Source of the DNA: JAUIIK01 sp963745675
GTDB taxonomy: Bacteria > Chloroflexota > Chloroflexia > Thermomicrobiales > CFX8
NCBI GenBank assembly: GCA_963745675.1
Contig: CAVUYM010000012.1
Coordinates: forward strand, 186,001-250,000
DNA length: 64,000 bases
Reading direction: 5' to 3'
Shown here: positions 28,817-37,504 of the stretch, one piece after another
Layout of the letters: the number at the start of each line of letters is the position of its first letter
Numbering within the stretch: position 1 is the first letter of the stretch
The notes under the pieces: model-generated
Database searches by the model: none
What the model saw: only the letters and a program-made list of their open reading frames with translations
Told to the model about the DNA's origin: nothing
Made by a program: the position numbers and the translations under genes

Positions 28817-29122
28817 ATGACAGATGCATCGGTTCGAATATATCTTCACGACGATCCGGGCTTTCTGGCATGGCGAGACAGTAATGACCGCGCTTATGTG
28901 ATCAACACCGAAGGAGATCGACTTAGACCTGGCTACCTGATGCTGCACCTCGCCAAATGTTCACACCTTCGGCATCGCAACGAAGGCGGCGAGGAACACA
29001 CGATGACCGGTTCGTATGCGAAGGTCTGCTCGACATCCAGAGAAGCGCTCGATCGCTGGCTCCGATGGTCATTCGGTCACGAGGCTGAGGTGACTCACTG
29101 CCAAGATTGCCGCCCCGAATAG
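28817..29122 (+). CDS. Small Cys/His-rich hypothetical protein
   Basis: A 101-residue protein with a strong ribosome binding site (AAAGGAGGTCCT). It contains LHLAKCSHLRHRN, SYAKVCSTSREALDRWL and a closing HCQDCRPE, giving four Cys and several His that could bind zinc. I recall similar Cys-spaced small proteins of unknown role near endonucleases but cannot name a family. It lies upstream of a long inverted repeat and shows no partner gene. Confidence 0.6.
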   Translation: MTDASVRIYLHDDPGFLAWRDSNDRAYVINTEGDRLRPGYLMLHLAKCSHLRHRNEGGEEHTMTGSYAKVCSTSREALDRWLRWSFGHEAEVTHCQDCRPE

Positions 29123-29175
29123 CCAGTCGTCGCGACCGTCGCAATCGACCTTGGAAGAGATCACCTACCACCCAC

Positions 29176-29342
29176 GTCATCCCGAGCGGAGTCTTCGGAG
29201 TCGAGGGATCTACCAGGATCAGGACGAGCATGAGCCGGAAAAGGGATACCCGGGATCAGAATTCTGAGAGACCACGACTGATCCAAGAGTCTCGAAGATG
29301 CAGCTAGATCCCTCGACTGCGAAGACTCCGCTCGGGATGACG
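29176..29342. repeat. Long inverted repeat (REP/MITE-like)
   Basis: The left arm (29177-29212, starting GTCATCCCGAGCGGAG) and right arm (29305-29341, ending CTCGGGATGAC) are near-perfect reverse complements around a ~92-bp centre. The core (CATCCCGAGCG...GAGGGATCT) is a repeat type seen between genes in many bacterial genomes. No coding capacity. It sits between the small protein and the 3' end of the P-type ATPase gene. Confidence 0.8.
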
Positions 29343-29393
29343 TAATCGAGGGTTTGACCTCCATCCGGGTCAATCATGCTCGTAACCAACGCC

Positions 29394-31742
29394 CTAACCG
29401 CGCCGCAACAGGCGCAGCCCATTCAGAATCACGATCAGCGATGCGCCGACGTCGGCGAAGATGGCCTGCCAGAGGGTGGCGAGGCCGAAGACGGCGAGAC
29501 CAAGGACGACGGCTTTGATCGCCAGGGCGAGGGCGATGTTCTGGATGATGATGCTCTTGGTGCGACGCGAGAGTTTCACGACATTGGCCAGTTTGCCGAG
29601 GTCGTCGCCCATCAGCGCCACATCGGCGGTTTCGAGGGCGGTGTCGGTTCCGGCCGCGCCCATCGCGATGCCAACGGTTGCGCGGGCCAGGGCCGGGGCG
29701 TCATTGACGCCGTCGCCGACCATGCCGACGCTTCCGTAGCGGTCGAGTAAGGCGGCAATCGCATTGACCTTTTGATCGGGCATCAACTCCGCGTTGACCG
29801 AATCGATACCGACTTGCTCCGCGATAACCTCCGCAACATCGGCGCGATCACCGGTCAGCATGATCGTCTGCTCGATGCCGGATGAATGGATCGCCGCGAT
29901 GGACTCGCGGGCTTCCGGGCGTAGCTGATCAGCCATCGCGATGACGCCCTCGGGCGTGCCATCGATGGTCACGATGACGGCAGTCTGCCCCTGCCGTTCC
30001 AGCGCCTGTAATTGCTCTTCAATGCCGGCGGTGATGGTGTCGATAGCGACCATTCGGCGGCTACCGACCTCGATCAAGCGTCCATCGACTCGAGCCGAGA
30101 TGCCGGAGCCGGTGGCGGTGCTGGTGTCGCTCACGTCAGCGGAGGCAAGCTCAACGCCGCGCGCTTCGGCCGCCCGGACGATGGCCCGGCCCAGCGGGTG
30201 TTCGGAATAGCGCTCCGCTGATGCCGCCAGCCGGAGGATCGAATGCTCGTCGACACTATTGAGCGAAATGATCTGCTGCACTTCGGGCTTGCCGAGTGTC
30301 AGCGTGCCGGTCTTGTCAAAGGCCAGGGCACGCAACGAACCGAGCGCTTCGAGATGTGCCCCTCCCTTTACGAGGACACCGTCCCGGGCTGCCGCCGCGA
30401 TAGCCGAGACGATCGAAACCGGCGTCGAAATGACCAGCGCGCACGGGCAGGCGACGACGAGCAGGATCAAGGCCCGGTAGAACCAGCCCGACCAGCTTCC
30501 ATCGAACAAAAGCGGGGGAGCCAGCGCGACGAGCGCAGCAGCGACGACGACCGATGGAGTGTAGTAGCGAGCGAAGACATCGACGAAGCGCTGGGCCGGG
30601 GCCTTGCTGGCCTGGGCTTCCTCGACCATGTGGACGATGCGGGCGATAGTCGAATTGCTGGCCGGCTGGGTCGCTTCGACCTCGATGACGCCGCTGCCAT
30701 TGATCGTTCCGGAAAAGACCTGATCGCCGGCACCACGCTCGACCGGCACACTCTCGCCGGTCACCGGGGCTTGATCGAGCATCGAGTTGCCGCTGCGAAT
30801 GATCCCGTCGACCGGCAGGCGGCCTCCGGGGCGGATGATCACGATGTCGCCCGGCACGATCTCAGCGACCGCCAGCGTCGCTTCCAGACCATCGCGACGT
30901 ACCGTCGCTTCGTCAGGAGTGAGCGACATCAGGCCGCGAATCGAGCGTCGAGCGCGATCCATGGCAAAGCCTTCGAGCGCCTCGCCAATCGAAAAGAGCA
31001 CGACAACGGTTGCCGCTTCGAGCCACTGGCCGAGCACGGCCGCGCCGATGACGGCGATCGTCATCAGGAAATTGATGTCCAGCTGGCGGTTGATTCGCAG
31101 GCCATTGATACCGCTACGTGCTACAGGCACCCCCGCGATTAGTGCGGCAGCGGCGAAGAAGCCGACTGAGACCAGTTCGGGAGCCCCGGCAGTCAGCGCC
31201 ACGATGCCAAGCAACGTTAGCGCGACGCCAGCGATCGTTGGCCGCAAGGCGGGTTCGAACAGGAACGAGCGCAGCGAACCAGCATCGCTTGTTTCATCAC
31301 GTTGGCCATCGCTCACCCGGTAGCCCATCTCGGCGACGCGTTCGGCGATGGCATTCGAACTAAGAACATCGTCGCGGTATTCGAGATCCATCCGAGCGGC
31401 GATGAAGTTCACGTTGACGGTATTGACCCCGTTGAGCCGGGCCACCGCGTTCTCAAGACGCAACGCGCAGTCAGCGCAGTGCATCCCCTCGATCGGAATC
31501 GTCCGCCGCAGATAGAGATCGCAGGTCGCTCCGGCCACCGCCTCGCAGGCGGCTTCGATGTCGGCCAGTTCGGCGGTGTCAGCGTCGTAAATGACTGTGG
31601 CGCGGTCAGAGGTCGCGCCTGCCTGCACTTCAACGACACCGTCGACGTCGCGCATTGCCCGCATCAGCCGCTCAAGGCATCGATCACATTCCTGATGGCC
31701 AGCTGGCAGGCGTTCCGCCAGTGAGACGCTTGCGGTAACCAT
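29394..31742 (-). CDS. Heavy-metal P-type ATPase (Zn/Cd/Co type)
   Basis: A 782-residue P1B-type ATPase that exports soft metal ions across the inner membrane. The N-terminus has two HMA-like metal-binding modules, the first with ECDRC and the second with GMHCADCALRLENAV. After two pairs of helices come the intramembrane CPC site (LLVVACPCALVISTPV), the phosphorylation site AFDKTGTLTLGKPEV, the SEHPLGRAIV nucleotide site, MLTGDRADVAE and MVGDGVNDAPALARA. CPCALVISTPV together with the last helices suggests the Zn2+/Cd2+/Co2+ group rather than Cu+. The gene overlaps its ArsR-type regulator (TGATG) and is surely in one operon with it. Confidence 0.93.
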   Translation of the reverse strand: MVTASVSLAERLPAGHQECDRCLERLMRAMRDVDGVVEVQAGATSDRATVIYDADTAELADIEAACEAVAGATCDLYLRRTIPIEGMHCADCALRLENAVARLNGVNTVNVNFIAARMDLEYRDDVLSSNAIAERVAEMGYRVSDGQRDETSDAGSLRSFLFEPALRPTIAGVALTLLGIVALTAGAPELVSVGFFAAAALIAGVPVARSGINGLRINRQLDINFLMTIAVIGAAVLGQWLEAATVVVLFSIGEALEGFAMDRARRSIRGLMSLTPDEATVRRDGLEATLAVAEIVPGDIVIIRPGGRLPVDGIIRSGNSMLDQAPVTGESVPVERGAGDQVFSGTINGSGVIEVEATQPASNSTIARIVHMVEEAQASKAPAQRFVDVFARYYTPSVVVAAALVALAPPLLFDGSWSGWFYRALILLVVACPCALVISTPVSIVSAIAAAARDGVLVKGGAHLEALGSLRALAFDKTGTLTLGKPEVQQIISLNSVDEHSILRLAASAERYSEHPLGRAIVRAAEARGVELASADVSDTSTATGSGISARVDGRLIEVGSRRMVAIDTITAGIEEQLQALERQGQTAVIVTIDGTPEGVIAMADQLRPEARESIAAIHSSGIEQTIMLTGDRADVAEVIAEQVGIDSVNAELMPDQKVNAIAALLDRYGSVGMVGDGVNDAPALARATVGIAMGAAGTDTALETADVALMGDDLGKLANVVKLSRRTKSIIIQNIALALAIKAVVLGLAVFGLATLWQAIFADVGASLIVILNGLRLLRRG

Positions 31743-32149
31743 CAGGTGGATATCCCTTCATGGTGCTGGGCGTGGTCGTGCGCCTGGCGAAAGAGTGCGC
31801 TGACATGCTCGTCATCGAGCTGGTAGTAGACGCGGCGTCCATCTTTCCGAGCGCGAACGAGCCCTCGGTCCCTCAGGACACGTAACTGGTGAGATGCAGC
31901 AGACTGGCTCAGGCCAACGACCGCAGCCAGATCGTGGACGCACAATTCGGTCGATGCCAGCGCAGCGACGATCCGCAGCCGGGTCGGATCGGCCAGGGCG
32001 CTGAAGATCTCGGTCATGCCGACCAGCTCTGGCGCACCCGGTAGTTCGCGCCGAGCGCCGATCACGGCATCGAGGTGCACGACGTCATCTTCACAAACCG
32101 GCAGGTCTATCGTTTCGAGCAATTGATCGTTTCGAGTTGGTCTCGCCAT
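31742..32149 (-). CDS. ArsR/SmtB-family metal-responsive repressor
   Basis: A 135-residue winged-helix repressor. The N-terminal tail has a Cys and acidic/His residues (LPVCEDDVVHLD), and the DNA-binding region is ADPTRLRIVAALASTELCVH, LSQSAASHQLRVLRDRGLV and KDGRRVYYQLDD. Two possible metal sites are visible: an alpha-3 type Cys (ELCVHDL) with the N-terminal Cys, as in CadC, and an alpha-5 type Asp/His set (DDEHVSALFRQAHDHAQHH), as in SmtB. By family knowledge it would release DNA when Zn2+ or Cd2+ binds, freeing the ATPase gene. Its stop overlaps the ATPase start. Confidence 0.92.
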   Translation of the reverse strand: MARPTRNDQLLETIDLPVCEDDVVHLDAVIGARRELPGAPELVGMTEIFSALADPTRLRIVAALASTELCVHDLAAVVGLSQSAASHQLRVLRDRGLVRARKDGRRVYYQLDDEHVSALFRQAHDHAQHHEGIST

Positions 32150-32170
32150 TGTTATTGATTCTCAGTCTCA

Positions 32171-32196
32171 ATATGCATGAATAGTTACTCATATAA
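32171..32196. promoter_or_regulatory. Probable ArsR/SmtB operator
   Basis: An AT-rich imperfect dyad centred near 32184 (ATGAATAGTTACTCAT, 12 of 16 positions symmetrical) lies about 25 bp upstream of the repressor start. Its 12-2-12 form matches SmtB/ArsR operators, so it is the likely autoregulatory site. Confidence 0.62.
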
Positions 32197-32302
32197 TGAT
32201 CCTAATGATAGCCGCCTTGTGCCCGAAATGCCAGTCAATCTTGAGCGTAATTTGTCACGTAGCTGATGCCATGGGCATCGAGTACGGTTGCAAGGAATCT
32301 GC

Positions 32303-32806
32303 ATGCGGACACAGAGAGGGGCAGCCGTGGGACGAGTCAGCATCACAACCCGGATAGACGCCCCGCCAGAACGATGTTTCGACCTGAATCGCGACGTCGA
32401 TGTCCACATCGAGTCGACACCAGGGACCTCCGAACGAGCGGTCGGGGGCGTCACGAGCGGCCTGCTTGGCGATCGAGACCGGGTCACCTGGGAAGCTCGC
32501 CATCTCGGCATCCGCTGGCGGATGACGATGGAGATCACCGCCTACGCGCATCCACGCTTTCTCGTCGACGAGATGGTCAGCGGACCATTCCGAAGCTTCC
32601 GCCACTTCCACGGCTTTCTGCCGGACGGCGCTGGCACAACGATGATTGACATCATGACCTACACCGTTCCTGCGGGCTTGCCCGGCCGCATCTTCGACCG
32701 CATGATTCTGGAGCCCTACATGCGCCACCTCTTGACGCAGAGGGTGGCCGTGCTCACGGCGCTGGCCGAAGGTCGCTCGGATTCGCCGGTAACGCCTCAG
32801 ACTTGA
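32303..32806 (+). CDS. SRPBCC (START-like) family protein
   Basis: A ~167-residue cyclase/dehydrase-like protein with the START/Bet v1 helix-grip fold, used to bind hydrophobic ligands. It opens with VSITTRIDAPPERCFDLNRD, the typical first strand and helix, then GDRDRVTWEARHLGIRWRMT and FRSFRHFHGFLPDGAGTTMI. The C-terminal helix (GRIFDRMILEPYMRHLLTQR) closes the cavity. Two starts are plausible: ATG 32303 (AAGGAA) or GTG 32327 (GAGAGGGG). No neighbour explains its ligand. Confidence 0.78.
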   Translation: MRTQRGAAVGRVSITTRIDAPPERCFDLNRDVDVHIESTPGTSERAVGGVTSGLLGDRDRVTWEARHLGIRWRMTMEITAYAHPRFLVDEMVSGPFRSFRHFHGFLPDGAGTTMIDIMTYTVPAGLPGRIFDRMILEPYMRHLLTQRVAVLTALAEGRSDSPVTPQT

Positions 32807-32833
32807 CCACTGGCCAGCACGCCCGTTGAGCTC

Positions 32834-33571
32834 TCAGGCCTCGGGCTTCTTCCAGACCGATACGTGTTTGGTGCTTTCCGCCGTGAAGGGTTCACGGTCC
32901 CAATCTTCCCAGCGTTCGAGCAGGCTCATCCCCGCTAGCTGCGCCATCAGATCAAGCTCGGCAGGCCAGACATAGCGGAATGGAATCGAGTTGCGCACCA
33001 GCTGCCCGTCCCGAACGCTGAAGTGGTGCGACCAGAATTCCTGGGTTGCGATGTGATACTCGTCAATGTCCCATTTATTGTCGTCCATATAGTAGGTATG
33101 GAGATTCTCGCCTGGCGGAAGGAGGCGCAAGATAGGAACGCCGACTTCGACGACGAAGCAACCTCCGGGCTCGAGGTGGGCGGCGGCGTTTCGGAAGCAG
33201 GCGACCTGTTCCTCCTGGGTTGTCAGATTGTTGATCGTATTGAAGACGAGATACGCCAGCGAGAATTTCCCGTCCACTATGGTCGTGGCGAAGTCGCCGA
33301 TCGTCACGCCAATATCTTCGGCATCCTGCTTCGCTCGGAGCCGCTCAACCATCGCATTCGACATGTCGATGCCATGCACCGGGACACCACGCTGCGCGAG
33401 CGGAAGCGCGATGCGCCCGGTCCCAATCCCGAACTCAAGCGCCCGACCATCGCCAGCCAGCCCAGCCAGAAAGTCCACGGTCAGATTGACCACTTCCGGA
33501 GCAAACATTTCCGGAGAGCCCTCATCGTAGGTCGCTGCTATGCGTTCACCGAAGAAGCCGTCGTCGATCAC
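32834..33571 (-). CDS. Class I SAM-dependent methyltransferase
   Basis: A 245-residue Rossmann-fold methyltransferase. SAM motif I is GRALEFGIGTGRIALPLAQR near residue 45, and VHGIDMSNAMVERLRAK is the acidic motif II. LAYLVFNTINNLTTQEEQ and LEPGGCFVVEVGVP are motifs IV and V. The C-terminal third is a beta-rich domain (YHIATQEFWSHHFSV, IPFRYVWPAELDLMAQLAGM), as in small-molecule methyltransferases. GTG at 33571 is preferred because AGGGGGGAA lies upstream. Substrate unknown. Confidence 0.85.
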   Translation of the reverse strand: MIDDGFFGERIAATYDEGSPEMFAPEVVNLTVDFLAGLAGDGRALEFGIGTGRIALPLAQRGVPVHGIDMSNAMVERLRAKQDAEDIGVTIGDFATTIVDGKFSLAYLVFNTINNLTTQEEQVACFRNAAAHLEPGGCFVVEVGVPILRLLPPGENLHTYYMDDNKWDIDEYHIATQEFWSHHFSVRDGQLVRNSIPFRYVWPAELDLMAQLAGMSLLERWEDWDREPFTAESTKHVSVWKKPEA

Positions 33572-33795
33572 GCATTCCCCCCTCACTGTTTCTGATTTCT
33601 TGCCGCAGTGTACAACTCGCTTAGCCTCCGAGGGCGCGGCCTGGGTCAGGTATATAGCGGATCATGGCAGACGTTCGTTCGCGAAAGACGCGCAACAAGT
33701 AATTCCTGGCAAGAAGGCCTATCTCAGAGGAATAGAAGTCAGATGCTGCGACGTTGAATCGCTTCAGAGAGACGGCAGACATCAAGGAGGAACGA

Positions 33796-34272
33796 ATGCG
33801 CGATCAACTGGTCTACGTCCTGGAGGGCAAGGGCGCGCACATGACGCTGGATGAAGCGGTAGCAGATTTCCCGGTCGAGGAGATCAACACGAAGCCGCCG
33901 GGTGTGGACTACAGCTTCTGGCACCTGCTCGAACACATCCGCATCTGCCAGTGGGACATCCTCGAGTTCACCCGCGACCCAGAGCACGTCTCGCCGGAGT
34001 TCCCGGTCGGGCTCTGGCCCGCGTCCGACGCGACGACCGACGAAGCTGGTTGGCATGCCACGCTCGACGCTATCCGCGCTGATCTCGCGGCAATGATCGC
34101 CCTAACCCGCGACGAATCGCTCGACCTGACCGCCGAGCTACCCCACGCGCCCGGCTACACCTACCTCCGCGAGATCCTCCTCGTCGCCGACCACAACGCC
34201 TACCATACCGGCGAACTCGCGATTCTGCGGCAGACGCTGAATCTATGGGCAACGTCGGCATCAACGCCTTGA
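33796..34272 (+). CDS. DinB superfamily protein
   Basis: A 158-residue DinB-like four-helix protein. The three-His metal site is well preserved: VDYSFWHLLEHIRICQWDIL near residue 45 and LVADHNAYHTGELAILRQTL near residue 140. AAGGAGGAACGA precedes the ATG at 33796, which fixes the start. It is distinct from the DinB proteins at 21482 and 53649. These proteins are often thiol transferases (bacillithiol or similar), but no partner is visible. Confidence 0.85.
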   Translation: MRDQLVYVLEGKGAHMTLDEAVADFPVEEINTKPPGVDYSFWHLLEHIRICQWDILEFTRDPEHVSPEFPVGLWPASDATTDEAGWHATLDAIRADLAAMIALTRDESLDLTAELPHAPGYTYLREILLVADHNAYHTGELAILRQTLNLWATSASTP

Positions 34273-34426
34273 ACTCGAGACGACAGAATCCAGTGGATAT
34301 AGACGAGAGCGCATCTCCGCGAGGTCCTGAGATCCTTCTCCTAAACGTCGCTCCGCCTGAACGCTTTGAGAGTTCAACCCTGGCCACATCCAACGCCTTC
34401 GCAGAGCCACTCCAGATCTGGCACTC

Positions 34427-34450
34427 AACCATCGAGAAACCACGATGGTT
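34427..34450 (+). promoter_or_regulatory. 24-bp hairpin element, copy 1
   Basis: AACCATCG and CGATGGTT form an 8-bp stem around AGAAACCA, 112 bp upstream of the start at 34562. The same element recurs at 47093 and 50317. The outer pair is A-T here and G-C at 50317, a compensatory change that suggests an RNA stem. Confidence 0.5.
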
Positions 34451-34561
34451 GATTCACGTGCAATCCCGATTTCGAAGGATCTCTTACCACCCCATACTTC
34501 AGTCACCATCAAGCGATGGCCCGACTGCGAAGTCGGATTGCGGCGAACAGGAGTAATCCCA

Positions 34562-34798
34562 ATGATGAATCTGGCAGATCTTGAGCAGCGTGTGGCCGAA
34601 CACAGAGCGAGGGTTGAAGCGGCCGAAACGGGCTCATTCCGGACAAGCCAGCAGATCGGACCGCCTCCACGGCGTTTGACGTCAGGGCATGACATTCTAG
34701 CCAGACTCACTTCGTATTTCGGCGCGCTCCGCAGCCCCGCTCCGGTTCTGCAGGCCGCTCAACATAAGCAACGCGCGACCCGGCCCACTCCGCTGTAG
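34562..34798 (+). CDS. Small hypothetical protein
   Basis: A 78-residue protein starting at ATG 34562 with AGGAG upstream. The first 40 residues form a likely amphipathic helix (LADLEQRVAEHRARVEAAET), and the rest is basic and Pro/Gln-rich. No family recognised. The hairpin element at 34427-34450 precedes it, and a CCGACT-GCGA-AGTCGG stem-loop with a GNRA loop lies just before the ribosome binding site. Expression is plausible because of these features; function unknown. Confidence 0.5.
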   Translation: MMNLADLEQRVAEHRARVEAAETGSFRTSQQIGPPPRRLTSGHDILARLTSYFGALRSPAPVLQAAQHKQRATRPTPL

Positions 34799-34900
34799 TG
34801 CCATGAAGCACGGCAATGACGCCGTACCGAGGACAATGAAGTCCTCCACCCAAAATTAAGGACCTAACGACGGGTCAGTACCCCCTTCCTCATCCCTTCA

Positions 34901-34941
34901 CATAAACGTATGGCTCGGACAATCCGGGCCATACGTTTATG
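34901..34941. terminator. Very long hairpin, possible terminator or attenuator
   Basis: CATAAACGTATGG and CCATACGTTTATG pair perfectly, and the stem continues inward (CTCGGA/TCCGGG, one wobble) to a 3-nt loop, giving about 19 bp. No T run follows on the plus strand. It lies 100 bp past the small gene and about 160 bp before the PhnD-like gene. Confidence 0.6.
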
Positions 34942-35098
34942 GTCGAATCGACACTCGAATCTGCTTCCCGCCACACCTAAACCTAGCCGCCAGAGCGCGC
35001 TGGTGTAGACTCATCAACCATATGTAACCCCTCTGTTTCCCGGTGTTTTCAATGATGACGCGCATGCGCTGGAAATGGAAATGTGAGATGCGGGCACG

Positions 35099-36067
35099 AT
35101 GAAAAACAACAGGATCCTCCGATTCCGAAACACCTTTTCAATGTTCATCGCGCTGGCAATCCTCTTGACAGCCTGCGGTACTGCGGATTCCGATAGCTCA
35201 ACTGCAACACCGGAGCCCGGTGCAGCCGGGCAGAGCGCGGGCACGGCGATTGTCATCGGCAACGTTGAAAGCACCAATCCGGCCGATAAGATCGCGGAGT
35301 TCCAACCGCTGGCCGACTATCTAGCCGCAAATCTTGGTAACTTCGGGATCACAGAGGGCAAAGTCGTCCTCGCCCGCGACACCACCGAAATGGCGAATAT
35401 GCTCAGCGACGGCGAAGCCGACATCTATTTTGACGCGGCGTTTCCTGCGCTCGATACCTGTGCGATAGCCGGCTGTACCTTCACGCTGCGACAGTGGAAA
35501 GGTGGGACACCCACCCAGAAGGGCGTCTTCGTGACGACGAAGGACTCCGGCATCACCACCCTCGAAGACCTGCGCGGCAAGGTCATTATGCTGGAGCAGC
35601 CACATTCGACCGTTGGCCACATCCTCCCGCGAGCAACACTCGCCGAGCACGGCATCACTTCGGTTTCGGTCAGCAGTCCAGAGGCTCAGGTCGGCCCGGA
35701 CGAGGTCGGTTACTATGTCTCATCAGGTGGCGAGACCTCGATGAACCTGCTGCTGAACGGCCAGATCGCAGCGCTAGCCATCGGCGACAAGGCTTTCAAA
35801 CAATTTTCGCCTGATGTCCAGAACCAGGTGACGCTCCTCGCCGAGACCGTTGGAGCGCCCAGCGAACTCGTCGCCTTCCGGCCGGACGTCGATCCCGATC
35901 TGCAGGCCGAGGTCGTTCGTTTGATGCTCGCGCTCGATCAGAGTGACGAGGGCAAAGCGATCCTGCAGACCATGCGACAGTCGGAGAAGTTCGAGGAACT
36001 CTCGCAGGATGTGCTCGACAATCTCTACGAACTCTACGATACCGTGAAGCAAATTCTGCGGAGCTAG
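35099..36067 (+). CDS. PhnD-like phosphonate/phosphate-type substrate-binding lipoprotein
   Basis: A 322-residue lipoprotein: MKNNRILRFRN, a hydrophobic stretch and the lipobox LLTACGT with the acylated Cys near residue 26. The mature part matches PhnD-type binding proteins (TAIVIGNVESTNPADKIAEF, LADYLAANLGNFGITEGKVV, GEADIYFDAAFP, LRGKVIMLEQPHSTVGHILP). No ABC permease or ATPase follows; 12 bp downstream is a histidine kinase. In such pairs the binding protein is thought to act as a periplasmic or cell-surface sensor feeding the kinase. The ligand is unknown. Confidence 0.85.
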   Translation: MKNNRILRFRNTFSMFIALAILLTACGTADSDSSTATPEPGAAGQSAGTAIVIGNVESTNPADKIAEFQPLADYLAANLGNFGITEGKVVLARDTTEMANMLSDGEADIYFDAAFPALDTCAIAGCTFTLRQWKGGTPTQKGVFVTTKDSGITTLEDLRGKVIMLEQPHSTVGHILPRATLAEHGITSVSVSSPEAQVGPDEVGYYVSSGGETSMNLLLNGQIAALAIGDKAFKQFSPDVQNQVTLLAETVGAPSELVAFRPDVDPDLQAEVVRLMLALDQSDEGKAILQTMRQSEKFEELSQDVLDNLYELYDTVKQILRS

Positions 36068-36079
36068 CGGATAGCTGGG

Positions 36080-37504
36080 GTGCTGGATCGTCTACGCGGC
36101 TGGCTGCCAACCCGCTGGCGTATTGCGCCGATCCTCGCCGTCACGATGATTTTGCTCTCCGTGACCTTCATCGCGACGACGACGCTGCTCGACATCTCGC
36201 GCACCAGACGCATCTACCGGGAAGAGCTACGCAATCGCGGCTGGAGTCTGGCTGGCCAGATGAACGATCAGCTTGCCGATCCGCTCTACCTGGCTAACGT
36301 CGAAGACGTCAAGAAGGTCGCGACGCTGGTCGCCAGCCAACCGGATGTCGAATATGTGCGCGTCTTCACCACTGAAGGTGTGATCCTGACCGACACCTCA
36401 CTGGGCGGCTTCCAGTCGCTGGGAGGGCAAGCGCCAGAACTCGGCATGCAGGCGCTGGCGGAAGAACAGGGAATTGAGGATTCCAACGGCGATCTATTCG
36501 AGATTGCCCAGCCGGTGAGGGTGCCCTCTGGGCCCGGCGGTCAGCTAATCGGCGGCGTCCAGATCGGCCTGCGTAGCGACATCCTCCAGCGGCAGATTCG
36601 GGCCATCATGATCGAGCATCTCATTCAAGGCGCAATCTTGATCGTCATCGCCACCGGCATCGCCTATGTGATTGCACGCGGCTTTTCCAAACCGGTGAGG
36701 ACTCTGGTCATAGCGACGGATCGCATGGCCTCTGGCCGCCTTGACACGCGCGTTCAACGACTACAGAGCGGAGAGCTACAGGAGCTCGCAGGGTCGTTCA
36801 ACGCCATGGCCCAGGAGCTCCAGACGACCGTTGACGATCTCCAGGACTCGCGTCGCCGCATCGTCGGTGTCCAGGAAGGTGTACGGCGCGAGATTGCGAC
36901 ACACCTGCATGGCCGAGTCCAGGCGCGCATGCTGGTCCTGCGCACGCAGCTTTACCGGACAATGCAGCGCACTAATCCGTCTCCGGAAGCCGAAGAGCAG
37001 ATCAACGCAATCATCGCCCAGCTCGACGATCTGATCCAGAACGACATCACGTCGCTCAGCCGCCGCCTTTATCCCTCGATACTACGGCGTGGGATGATCC
37101 CGGCTCTGCAATCGCTGGCCGATCAATTCGAGCCCTCGTTTGAAGTCCGGCTCGACATTAGCAATGAGTTCGGTCAAATGGAAGAACGCGACCGCGAAGC
37201 TATCTCCGAGACGGTGAAGCTGGCAGCCTACCGCATTACAGAAGACGCCCTGACGAACGTGTTGAAGCACGCCGAAGCCTCGATGGCTCGCGTCCGGATA
37301 GCGATCGAACACGGAGATGAGTTGCGCCTGACAGTCGAGGACAATGGCAAAGGCTTCGAGCTCGACGGCAGTGGGCGGGGATTAGGCGTCGAAGCGATGC
37401 AGGACTATGCCAGCGCCGTCGGTGGCGCATGCACGATCTGGAGCACCCCCGGCCGCGGCACAACCATCACCGCCCGGCTACCGCTAGACGATGAATCGGA
37501 TTAG
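36080..37504 (+). CDS. Sensor histidine kinase (HisKA_3 / NarL-type partner)
   Basis: A 474-residue membrane kinase. One helix (ILAVTMILLSVTFIATTTLL), a ~140-residue extracellular sensor (VASQPDVEYVRVFTTEGVIL), and a second helix (GAILIVIATGIAYVIA) lead into a HAMP domain (residues ~197-250). The dimerisation helix reads RRIVGVQEGVRREIATHLHG with the phosphoacceptor His near residue 276, a HisKA_3 pattern. ATP-binding motifs are EDALTNVLKHAEA, VEDNGKGFEL and GLGVEAMQDYA. HisKA_3 kinases pair with NarL/FixJ regulators; the nearest such regulator is at 46043-46696, beyond the peptide cluster. GTG start, 12 bp after the PhnD-like gene. Confidence 0.9.
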   Translation: MLDRLRGWLPTRWRIAPILAVTMILLSVTFIATTTLLDISRTRRIYREELRNRGWSLAGQMNDQLADPLYLANVEDVKKVATLVASQPDVEYVRVFTTEGVILTDTSLGGFQSLGGQAPELGMQALAEEQGIEDSNGDLFEIAQPVRVPSGPGGQLIGGVQIGLRSDILQRQIRAIMIEHLIQGAILIVIATGIAYVIARGFSKPVRTLVIATDRMASGRLDTRVQRLQSGELQELAGSFNAMAQELQTTVDDLQDSRRRIVGVQEGVRREIATHLHGRVQARMLVLRTQLYRTMQRTNPSPEAEEQINAIIAQLDDLIQNDITSLSRRLYPSILRRGMIPALQSLADQFEPSFEVRLDISNEFGQMEERDREAISETVKLAAYRITEDALTNVLKHAEASMARVRIAIEHGDELRLTVEDNGKGFELDGSGRGLGVEAMQDYASAVGGACTIWSTPGRGTTITARLPLDDESD

